From: HRBIN24 sp035574155
GTDB taxonomy: Bacteria; Chloroflexota; Dehalococcoidia; SM23-28-2; HRBIN24
DNA: 23,258 nt
Direction of reading: 5' to 3'
Assembly: GCA_035574155.1 (NCBI GenBank)
Contig: DATLZD010000027.1
Location: 1-23,258 of the forward strand
The translations under genes were made by a program, and so were the position numbers. This document shows positions 14,398 to 21,041 of this stretch, in pieces (position 1 is the first letter of the stretch; each line of letters opens with the position of its first letter). The notes under the pieces are model-generated. The model saw only the letters and a program-made list of their open reading frames with translations, was not told where the DNA came from and did not search any database.

Positions 14398-15387
14398 TCA
14401 CCTCGCCGCCGAGGCTAGGACGGCCAGGGCCACATCGGCCATCACCTGGTAGCCACGGTCGTTGGGGTGTATACCGTCGGCGGAGACGAGCTCAGCGCCG
14501 TGGCCCTCGAAGGGCGGGAAGACATCGGCCACCAGCACTGCATGCCTCTGGGCCACGGCCTTCAGCACGTCGTTGACCCCCTCGGGCACCGGCGTCCCCG
14601 CCTCCCCCTCGAGGGCCAGGTCGCCCAGCGGGCCCACGTTGGGGTCGCGGCCCGAGAAGGGGTTGTAGAGGGTGAAGAGGACGATGGCGGCCTGGGGCAG
14701 GGCCTCCCGCAGGAGGGAGAGGACGGTGTCCAGGTTCCGCTCGAGGGAGTCGAGGGTGACGCGGAACAGTCCCAGGCACTCCTGCGAGGAGAGAAAGGCG
14801 GCCCGGTCGGCGCAGCGGCCCCGGGCCACGTAGTTGAAGAAGAGGTCGAGCATGTCGTTGCCGCCTATGGTAATGGTCACCAGGCGCACATCGTTATCGG
14901 GACGGTCGTCGGAGTCGCGCGCCCGTATCTCGGCCAGGGCCTGCTCCAGGTGGCCATGCTCCATGAGCTCGCCGCTGGTATCGCCGCCGTGGCCCAGGTT
15001 CAGGACCTGGGTGCCCTCCCCCAACGCCTGGGCCAGCAGCGCCACGAAACTGTGCCCCGGTGTGGAACCGGTCCCCACCGTGAGCGAGTCCCCCAAGGCG
15101 ATGTAAGAGCCGCCGCGGGGGGACGGCGTGGGCGTCGGCGCGGAGGGAGGGGCCGCCGGAACGGTGGCGGGCGTCCGCCCAACGTCGGCACGTCGGGGCG
15201 TGGGCGTCGGCGAGGGAGCCAGCGTCGGGGAAGGCGACCCGGCAGGCGAGGGGGTGAGGCCGAGGCCCGACGCCAGCTCCTCTCCCAGCGGCTGCGGGGC
15301 GGATGCCGGCAGCCCTCCACCGCCGAGCCCACAGGCGGCCAGCAGCCATAGGAGAGGAAGGGAAAGCCAGAGCCAGCGCCTGCTGAT
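14398..15387 (-). CDS. SGNH/GDSL hydrolase lipoprotein, apparent ATC start
   Basis: A 329-residue secreted lipoprotein by my reading. The hydrolase half has GDSL with nucleophile Ser101, the oxyanion-hole Asn in IGGND (Asn177), and Asp304/His307 in SADGIHPND, the set of SGNH esterases and lipases. Upstream in the same frame are YIA before the GDSL block, a 50 to 60 residue Pro/Thr/Ser-rich linker, and a lipoprotein signal: SRR, a hydrophobic stretch, then lipobox LLAAC with Cys19. No ATG, GTG or TTG exists between the preceding stop (15399-15397) and TTG 15096, which falls inside the GDSL motif and would cut the first strand. ATC 15387-15385 gives a textbook signal peptide and follows AGGGGG (15398-15393), a good Shine-Dalgarno match with one wobble. 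Substrate unknown. It lies between a PH-like membrane protein and a flavoprotein. Confidence 0.75.
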   Translation of the reverse strand: MSRRWLWLSLPLLWLLAACGLGGGGLPASAPQPLGEELASGLGLTPSPAGSPSPTLAPSPTPTPRRADVGRTPATVPAAPPSAPTPTPSPRGGSYIALGDSLTVGTGSTPGHSFVALLAQALGEGTQVLNLGHGGDTSGELMEHGHLEQALAEIRARDSDDRPDNDVRLVTITIGGNDMLDLFFNYVARGRCADRAAFLSSQECLGLFRVTLDSLERNLDTVLSLLREALPQAAIVLFTLYNPFSGRDPNVGPLGDLALEGEAGTPVPEGVNDVLKAVAQRHAVLVADVFPPFEGHGAELVSADGIHPNDRGYQVMADVALAVLASAAR

Positions 15388-15396
15388 GCCGCCCCC

Positions 15397-16323
15397 CTAG
15401 AGGCGCGAGACCACGGCCAGCGTCGCCGCCCAGAAAAGCACCTGCATCAACACCCCTCCACTCAGCAACAGGTGGGCGGCGGCCCGCTCCCTCAGGTGCA
15501 GGACAAGGCCGGCACCCACGTTCACTCCCAGCAGGGCCAGGGCAGTAGCCGGCAGCTTGAACAGCTCCTTCTTGGAGACTAGGTCCTGGTCTGGCCCCAG
15601 GGGAGGCAGCACATAGTTCACCTGCTCCGATAGCCCGGGGTAGATGGCGCACAGGTAGGCGAGGAGGCCCACCCCCAGGGCCAGGCCCAGGGCCAGCAGC
15701 ACCCCTACGGCACGGTCGCCGAACAGGGGCAGGGCCGCAGGTCCCAGCCGCTCGGAGCGAACCTGGGCGGCGGGGTAGCCCCGCCTGCTGGTGGCCAGGC
15801 GCCTGGCCTGGGCCACGAAACGCACCGGGTCAGCGGGGGAAAGGACGTAGGTGGCGTCCTCTGTCCGCACCCGCACCAGCGACCCCTTGCGCCAGCGGGT
15901 GGCGAAGGCCAGCACCTCTGCGGCCTCGGCGGCGCGACCACGTCCGGCCCGTAGGCCCCACCAGGCCAGGCCCGAGACCCGCGGCCGCTCGTCCAGGCTG
16001 GCCACCTCTCGCACCGCCGACCAGGGCACCAGGTGCCACACCAGGCCAAAGCGGATGCCCAGGTGCTCGCTGCTGAGGACATAGCACAGTGTGCGGCAGG
16101 CGTAGGCCCAGTAGGCGAAGGCCAGACCTGCCGCCACCAGGAGGCCGGCGCCGAGGTAGCCCAGGAACCGCGACCATGATATGGGCCAGTCGGCCACCCT
16201 GTAGGCCAGCAGGCCGGCCAGGGCGAAGCAGCCCAGGGACAGGACGGCGGCGAAGAGGGCCCCTCGCCAGGTGCCCGGGCGCTCGGAAGCTAGGTCCTCA
16301 CCTTCGAATAGCACGGCGTGCAC
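15397..16323 (-). CDS. Membrane protein with bacterial PH-like domain
   Basis: A 308-residue protein not assignable to a named function. Two membrane segments (about 22-42, 53-75) are followed by a soluble region with the look of a bacterial PH domain (about 78-175): YVLSSEHLGIRFGLVWHLVPWSAV, then ATYVLSPADPVRFVAQARRL, as in YdbT/DUF304-like proteins. Three further membrane segments close the protein (about 203-227, then two near the C-terminus). The GTG start at 16323 lies inside ilvE (34-base overlap); a second GTG is at 16314. No ribosome site is clear, so coupling to ilvE is likely. Its TAG stop is 9 bases before, and in frame with, the apparent start of the SGNH lipoprotein. Confidence 0.7.
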   Translation of the reverse strand: MHAVLFEGEDLASERPGTWRGALFAAVLSLGCFALAGLLAYRVADWPISWSRFLGYLGAGLLVAAGLAFAYWAYACRTLCYVLSSEHLGIRFGLVWHLVPWSAVREVASLDERPRVSGLAWWGLRAGRGRAAEAAEVLAFATRWRKGSLVRVRTEDATYVLSPADPVRFVAQARRLATSRRGYPAAQVRSERLGPAALPLFGDRAVGVLLALGLALGVGLLAYLCAIYPGLSEQVNYVLPPLGPDQDLVSKKELFKLPATALALLGVNVGAGLVLHLRERAAAHLLLSGGVLMQVLFWAATLAVVSRL

Positions 16324-17222
16324 CAGTGCCGGTACTTGGGGTGCCGGCCGCGGATCACCTGGAAGTACAGCTCCTGGAGCTTGGCCGTCAGGGGGCCGCG
16401 GCGGCCGTCGCCCACGGGGCGGTGGTCTATCTCGACCACCGGCGTGATGTGGGCGGCAGTACCAGTCATGAACACCTCGTCGGCCACGTAGAGCTCGCTG
16501 CGGTCGATGGGCCGCTCCACCGTCTCCACCCCCAGCTCCTCACGGGCCAGGGTGATGACCGTGTCGCGGGTGATGCCCACCAGGATGTTGTCCGAGGGGG
16601 GCGGCGTCACCAGCTTGCCGTCCTGGACGATGAAGATGTTCTCGCCACTGCCCTCGGACACATGGCCCCGCTCGTCGAGCATGATGGCCTCGTCGAAGCC
16701 GTTGAGATTGGCCTCCGTCTTGGCCAGGGCCGAGTTGGCGTAGATGCCCGTTATCTTGGCCCGGGCAGGGATGCCGGTGTCCTCCACCCGTCGCCAGGAG
16801 GAGGTGCAGCAGCGGGCACCCTTCTCCACATCCAGGTATGGGCCGAAGGGGGCCACGAAGATGAGGAAGTCGTCCTCCAGGTTGTGCAGCCTGACCCCCA
16901 GCACCTCGGAGCTCTTGTAGGCCAGGGGCCGCACGTAGACGTCCTCCTGGAAGCCGGAAAGCTCCACCAGGCGGGTGGTGATGGCCGCCAGCTCCTCGTC
17001 ATCGTAGGGCAGGTCGATGAGCATGATGCGGCAGCTGCGGCGCAGTCGCTGGTAGTGCTCCCTCATGCGGAAGAGGTAGACCTGGCCCTCCTCCTCGTTC
17101 CAGTTGCCGCGGATGCCCTCGAAGACGGCGGTGCCGTAGTTGAAGGCATGGGTCATGACGCCGATCTTGGCCTCGGACAGGGGCACGAACTGGCGGCGGA
17201 AGTAAGCGTAGGGCGTTCCCAT
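16290..17222 (-). CDS. ilvE: Branched-chain amino acid aminotransferase
   Basis: A 310-residue fold-type IV PLP aminotransferase that interconverts Val, Leu and Ile with their 2-oxo acids using 2-oxoglutarate. The Schiff-base lysine is Lys156 (IPARAKITGIYANS), Glu190 lies in VSEGSGENIF, and NYGTAVFEGIRG (28-39) and LVGITRD (214-220) are characteristic of IlvE rather than D-amino acid aminotransferase or PabC. The length is typical (about 305-310). The frame stays open upstream to 17477, but ATG 17222 is fixed by AGGAG (complement of 17231-17235) and by the promoter 40 bases upstream. It is the first gene of a four-gene minus-strand operon whose other members have no obvious amino acid role. 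Confidence 0.94.
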   Translation of the reverse strand: MGTPYAYFRRQFVPLSEAKIGVMTHAFNYGTAVFEGIRGNWNEEEGQVYLFRMREHYQRLRRSCRIMLIDLPYDDEELAAITTRLVELSGFQEDVYVRPLAYKSSEVLGVRLHNLEDDFLIFVAPFGPYLDVEKGARCCTSSWRRVEDTGIPARAKITGIYANSALAKTEANLNGFDEAIMLDERGHVSEGSGENIFIVQDGKLVTPPPSDNILVGITRDTVITLAREELGVETVERPIDRSELYVADEVFMTGTAAHITPVVEIDHRPVGDGRRGPLTAKLQELYFQVIRGRHPKYRHWCTPCYSKVRT

Positions 17223-17253
17223 GCCTCCCTCTCCTGTCAGGCGATGGCCGGCT

Positions 17254-17289
17254 GCCCCAATTATACGGGGCCGAAGCTCGCGGGGGCAA
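17254..17289 (-). promoter_or_regulatory. ilvE: ilvE operon promoter, -10 box inside an inverted repeat
   Basis: On the minus strand TTGCCC (17289-17284) and TATAAT (17265-17260) are 18 bp apart. The -10 box is flanked by GCCCC and GGGGC (17271-17267 and 17258-17254), a perfect 5-bp inverted repeat like the one at 1689-1704. Its -35 lies 6 bp from the -35 of the divergent promoter. Confidence 0.6.
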
Positions 17290-17295
17290 ACCCGG

Positions 17296-17325
17296 TTGAC
17301 CGGCCCCCGGCGGGACGGGTATTTT
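17296..17325 (+). promoter_or_regulatory. Promoter of the hydrolase-gcv operon, nearly leaderless
   Basis: TTGACC (17296-17301, 5/6) and TATTTT (17320-17325, 4/6) are spaced by 18 bp. Transcription would start near 17332, about 5 bases before ATG 17337, leaving no room for a Shine-Dalgarno sequence or a glycine riboswitch. Confidence 0.5.
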
Positions 17326-17336
17326 GGCCTTGCCCC

Positions 17337-18203
17337 ATGAGCGTCCGCTTGAGGCTCGGCGAGCTGGAGCTGGTGGTGGTCAGCGACGGCCCCATCCGCT
17401 TCGACGCCGGGGCCATGTTCGGCGTGACCCCCCGCGTCCTCTGGGAGCCCCTGGTGGGCCCCCTGGACCAGCAACACCGCCTCGCCCTGGGCCTCAACTG
17501 CCTGCTGGTGCGCTCCCGCGGCCGGACGGTCCTCATCGAGACGGGCGTGGGCACCAAGCGCGCGTCGCGCAGCCCCGCCGGAGCTGGACTGGAGGAGACG
17601 GGGCAGCTACTGGAGGCCCTGGCCCGGGAGGGCGTCGGGCCCCGGGACGTGGACGCGGTGGTCAACACCCACCTCCACTTCGACCACGCCGGCGGCAATA
17701 CCAGGCTGGAGGACGGCCGGCCGGTGCCCACCTTCCCCCGCGCCCGCTACTTCGTCCCCAAGGGGGAGTGGGAGGAGGCCCAGCGTCCCAACGAGCGGAC
17801 CCGCGCCACCTACCTGCCCGAGAACTTTGAGCCGCTGGACGATGCGGGCCTGGTGGAGCTGGTGGAGGGCATCTTCGAGGTGGCACCGGGGGTGCGCATG
17901 GTCCCTGCCCCTGGCCACACCGCCCACCACTACCTGGTGGAGCTGGAATCGGACGGGGAGCTGGCCATCTACCTGGGTGAGGTGGCCCAACACCCCCTGA
18001 TGCTGGAGCGAGTGGCCTGGCTCTCGGCCTTCGATGTCCTGCCCCTGGTGAACCTGGAGACCAAGAAGAGGGTCATCGAGAAGGCCCTGGAGCGGCGCGC
18101 CCTCCTCATCGCCGTCCACGCGCCCTACCCGGGCCTGGGGCGGCTGGTGCTGGAGGACGACAGGCGCCGTTGGCTGCCCCTTTCGGCCCAAGGCCATGAG
18201 TGA
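17337..18203 (+). CDS. Metallo-beta-lactamase-fold hydrolase
   Basis: A 288-residue metallo-hydrolase. The dinuclear metal motif HLHFDH gives His112, His114, Asp116 and His117; His194 (PAPGHTAHH) and His261 (VHAPYP) complete the set. The position of the bridging Asp, usually GD followed by a His-rich HHP, reads GEVAQHP here, so Glu215 replaces Asp. The general shape resembles lactonase-like and other quorum-quenching-type MBL proteins, but the substrate is unknown. The open frame extends far upstream to 16089 as an artefact; ATG 17337 fits the predicted promoter. The gene overlaps gcvT by 8 bases (ATGAGTGA), so it is co-translated with the glycine cleavage genes and may act on a related metabolite. 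Confidence 0.88.
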   Translation: MSVRLRLGELELVVVSDGPIRFDAGAMFGVTPRVLWEPLVGPLDQQHRLALGLNCLLVRSRGRTVLIETGVGTKRASRSPAGAGLEETGQLLEALAREGVGPRDVDAVVNTHLHFDHAGGNTRLEDGRPVPTFPRARYFVPKGEWEEAQRPNERTRATYLPENFEPLDDAGLVELVEGIFEVAPGVRMVPAPGHTAHHYLVELESDGELAIYLGEVAQHPLMLERVAWLSAFDVLPLVNLETKKRVIEKALERRALLIAVHAPYPGLGRLVLEDDRRRWLPLSAQGHE

Positions 18204-19290
18204 CAGCACCCTCCTGCGCACGCCTCTCTACGACGAGCACCTACGGCTCGGGGCGCGCATGGTGCCCTTCGCCGGCTGGGAGATGCCCCTGCAGTACAGC
18301 GGCATCATCGAGGAGCACCACGCCGTCCGACGGTCGGTGGGGATGTTCGACGTCTCCCACATGGGCCGTTTCGAGGTGCGGGGGCCAGGCGCCGCCAGCG
18401 GCCTGCGCCGCCTGTGCACCTACGCCGTCGACCGCCTGTCACCGGGCCAGGGGCATTACTCCTTCCTATGCAACGAGGCGGGCGGGGCCCTGGACGACAT
18501 CTACGTTTTCCGGCTGGCCCAGGACAGGTTCCTGGTGGTGGCCAACGCCGCCAACGCCGCCAAGGTTTGGGGCTGGCTGCTGTCGCACCTGCCGCCTGGC
18601 GCCGAGCCTGTCGACCGCCACCGCGGCACGGCCATGGTGGCCGTGCAGGGGCCGCGGGCGGTGGCCACCTGTGCCACGGCCCTCTCACCGGCGCTGGCAT
18701 CCCTGCCCAGGCGCGGCTGCGCCGAGCTACCCTGGGGCGAGGGGGCCCTCTTCGCTTCCCGAACCGGCTACACCGGCGAGGACGGGCTGGAGCTGGTGAC
18801 CGAGGCCGAGGCGGGGCCGGCCCTCTGGCGGCGCTTGCTGGAGGCGGGGGTGACGCCCTGCGGGCTGGGTGCCCGCGACACCCTGCGCCTGGAGGCAGCC
18901 CTACCCCTCTACGGGCAGGACATCGACGAGGGGGTGAACCCCTTCGAGCTGGGCCTCTCCTTCGCCGTGAGCCTGGACGACGGCGCCGACTTCATCGGGC
19001 GCGAGGCGCTGCTGCAGGTCCGGGACGAGGGGCCGCGGCGCCTCCTGGCCTGCCTGAGGGCCACCGAACGGGGCATCATGCGGGCCGGCTACCCCATCTA
19101 TCACCAGGGCCAGGAGGTGGGGAAGGTCACCAGCGGCGGTTATTCCCCGAGCCTGGGCACCAGCATCGGCCTGGGCTTTCTGCCGCCCCCCTTGGCGAAA
19201 GTGGGGACAGCCCTTACAGTGGGCGTGAGGGGCCAGCCCCTGCCGGTGCAGGTGGTGCCCAGGCCCTTCTATCGACCGCCCCGGCCATGA
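18196..19290 (+). CDS. gcvT: Glycine cleavage T protein (aminomethyltransferase)
   Basis: A 364-residue folate-dependent aminomethyltransferase, which takes the aminomethyl group from lipoylated H protein and makes 5,10-methylene-tetrahydrofolate and ammonia. FAGWEMPLQY (25-34), FDVSHMGR (51-58), the Asp100-Asp101 pair in GGALDDIY that contains the catalytic aspartate, and RTGYTGEDG are family hallmarks. The C-terminal part with GYPIYHQG and GKVTSGGYSP is also normal, as is the length. It overlaps the hydrolase gene by 8 bases and is followed 19 bases later by gcvH. The T-H-PA-PB order is common in Gram-positive bacteria and relatives with a split P protein. Confidence 0.96.
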   Translation: MSDSTLLRTPLYDEHLRLGARMVPFAGWEMPLQYSGIIEEHHAVRRSVGMFDVSHMGRFEVRGPGAASGLRRLCTYAVDRLSPGQGHYSFLCNEAGGALDDIYVFRLAQDRFLVVANAANAAKVWGWLLSHLPPGAEPVDRHRGTAMVAVQGPRAVATCATALSPALASLPRRGCAELPWGEGALFASRTGYTGEDGLELVTEAEAGPALWRRLLEAGVTPCGLGARDTLRLEAALPLYGQDIDEGVNPFELGLSFAVSLDDGADFIGREALLQVRDEGPRRLLACLRATERGIMRAGYPIYHQGQEVGKVTSGGYSPSLGTSIGLGFLPPPLAKVGTALTVGVRGQPLPVQVVPRPFYRPPRP

Positions 19291-19309
19291 GCACCAGAGG
19301 AGGCGACGA

Positions 19310-19702
19310 GTGCCCAGCCCCAAGGACCGACGCTACACCAGGGAACACGAATGGGTGCTGGTGGAGGACGGCGTGGGCACCGTGGGCATCACCGACTACG
19401 CCCAGGACCAGCTGGGCGATATAGTTTATGTCAAGCTTCCCCCGGTGGGGACGCCCGTGCGGCAGATGGAGCCCTTCGGCGAGATCGAGTCGGTCAAGGC
19501 CGTCTCCGACCTCTTCGCCCCCGTATCGGGCGAGGTGGTGGAGGTGAATGCTGAGCTGGAGGAGAGGCCGGAGCTGGTCAACCTGGACCCCTACGGCCGC
19601 GGCTGGATGATAAGGGTCCGCCTGTCGGACCCCTCCGAGACGGAGCGTCTCATGACGGCCGAAGAATACGACGCCTATGTGGCCCAGGAGGCCCAGGCCT
19701 AG
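19310..19702 (+). CDS. gcvH: Glycine cleavage H protein (lipoyl carrier)
   Basis: A 130-residue lipoyl carrier that shuttles the aminomethyl group between the P, T and L proteins. The lipoylated lysine is Lys63 in GEIESVKAVSDL; REHEWV (11-16) and GITDYAQDQLGDIVYV (26-41) are standard, and the length matches the usual 125-130. The start is GTG 19310, chosen because AGAGGAGG (19296-19303) lies 6 bases upstream. gcvPA follows after 3 bases. Confidence 0.97.
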   Translation: MPSPKDRRYTREHEWVLVEDGVGTVGITDYAQDQLGDIVYVKLPPVGTPVRQMEPFGEIESVKAVSDLFAPVSGEVVEVNAELEERPELVNLDPYGRGWMIRVRLSDPSETERLMTAEEYDAYVAQEAQA

Positions 19703-19705
19703 GCC

Positions 19706-21037
19706 ATGAGCCACAGCTCCCCCCACCCCTACATACCCAACACCGACGAGGACCGGCGGCACATGCTCTCGGTCATCGGCGTCGAGAGCGTCGAGGACCT
19801 GTTCGCCGACATCCCCGCCGGCCTGCGCATCGACGGGCTACGGCTGCCAGCGGGCCTCTCGGAGGCCGAGCTGTTGCGGGAGCTGACCGCGCTGGCCGGA
19901 CACAACCGTTACCCCGGGCAGGACGGGCTGGCCTGCTTTCTGGGGGCCGGCGCCTACCGTCACTTCGTGCCCAGCGCCGTCCTGCAGGTGGTAGCGCGCT
20001 CCGAGTTCTACACCGCCTATACCCCCTACCAGCCGGAGATCTCGCAGGGGACCCTTCAGACCATGTTCGAGTTCCAGAGCATGGTCTGCGAGCTGCTGGG
20101 GATGGACGTGGCCAACGCCGGCATGTATGACGGCGCCAGCGCCCTGGCCGAGGCCTGCCTCATGGCAGCGGCCGTCACGGGACGGCGGCGCATCGCCCTT
20201 CTGGCCACCGTCCATCCGGGCTACCAGGCCGTGGTCCGCACATACGCCTTCGGCCGCGACCTGGAAGTGGACCTGGTCAGCCCCCAGCGCCCCGAGGTGG
20301 GGGAAGAGCACGCCTGTCTGGCGGTCCAGTCGCCCAACTTCTTCGGCTATCTGGAGGACATGGGCGCCCTGGCCGAGGCCGCCCATGCCGCCGGCGCCCT
20401 GCTGGTCACCAGCACCGACCCCATCTCCCTGGGCCTCTTCAGGCCGCCGGGGAGCTACGGCGCCGACATCGCCACCGCCGAGGGCCAGCCTTTGGGCTGC
20501 TCCCTCTCCTTCGGTGGCCCCTACCTGGGCCTTCTGGCCAGCCGCAAGGAGCTCCTGCGCTACCTGCCCGGTCGCATCGTGGGCCGGACCATCGACCGCA
20601 GCGGCCGCACCGGCTACGTGCTGACCCTGCAGGCACGGGAGCAACACATCCGCCGCGAGCGGGCCACCTCCAACATCTGCACCAGCCAGCAGCTGGTGGC
20701 CCTGGCCGCCACCGTCTACCTGGCCCTCCTGGGGCGTCGCGGGCTGCGCCGGGTGGCCGAGCTGTGTTACCACAAGGCCCACTACCTGGCGGAGCGCATC
20801 GCCGCCCTGCCCGGCTACTCGCTGCCCCTCTCGGGGACCTTCTTCAAGGAGTTCGTGGTCCGCTGTCCGCGGCCTCCCGCCCAGGTCAACGAGGCGTTGC
20901 TGGAGCGGGGCATCATCGGTGGGCTGGACGTCTCGCAGCATATCGAGAACGGCATGCTGCTCTGCGTCACCGAGCTCAACACCCGTCAGGAGATGGAGCG
21001 GCTGGTGGACGCCCTGTCCGCCCTCTCGCCGAGGTGA
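19706..21037 (+). CDS. gcvPA: Glycine dehydrogenase (decarboxylating) subunit 1
   Basis: A 443-residue N-terminal-half subunit of the split P protein. PYIPNTDEDRRHML, FLGAGAYRHFVP, TPYQPEISQGTLQ, FEFQSMVCELLGMDVANAGMYDG (given here in part), and ERATSNICTSQQL are recognised P-protein segments. In the split enzyme this subunit completes the active site but does not carry the Schiff-base lysine. It starts 3 bases after gcvH and ends 4 bases before gcvPB. The GcvPA/GcvPB arrangement is known from Bacillus, Thermotoga and many other bacteria and is not unusual. No missing motif was seen. Confidence 0.96.
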   Translation: MSHSSPHPYIPNTDEDRRHMLSVIGVESVEDLFADIPAGLRIDGLRLPAGLSEAELLRELTALAGHNRYPGQDGLACFLGAGAYRHFVPSAVLQVVARSEFYTAYTPYQPEISQGTLQTMFEFQSMVCELLGMDVANAGMYDGASALAEACLMAAAVTGRRRIALLATVHPGYQAVVRTYAFGRDLEVDLVSPQRPEVGEEHACLAVQSPNFFGYLEDMGALAEAAHAAGALLVTSTDPISLGLFRPPGSYGADIATAEGQPLGCSLSFGGPYLGLLASRKELLRYLPGRIVGRTIDRSGRTGYVLTLQAREQHIRRERATSNICTSQQLVALAATVYLALLGRRGLRRVAELCYHKAHYLAERIAALPGYSLPLSGTFFKEFVVRCPRPPAQVNEALLERGIIGGLDVSQHIENGMLLCVTELNTRQEMERLVDALSALSPR

Positions 21038-21041
21038 GGCC

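Noticed and set aside
16089..17336. Long open frame upstream of the metallo-hydrolase, giving a 704-residue protein
   Set aside because: The extension lies opposite ilvE and the start of the PH-like gene and has no family resemblance; a promoter and ATG at 17337 explain the gene.
17223..17336. Glycine riboswitch in front of the gcv operon
   Set aside because: The gap is 114 bases, filled by two divergent promoters, and the predicted leader is about 5 bases. No riboswitch core was seen.
17223..17477. N-terminal extension of ilvE by 85 residues
   Set aside because: It runs through the divergent promoter region into the hydrolase gene; AGGAG and ATG 17222 give the standard IlvE length.
20919..21041. 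41-residue extension of gcvPB
   Set aside because: It lies inside gcvPA; ATG 21042 gives the usual start of the subunit.
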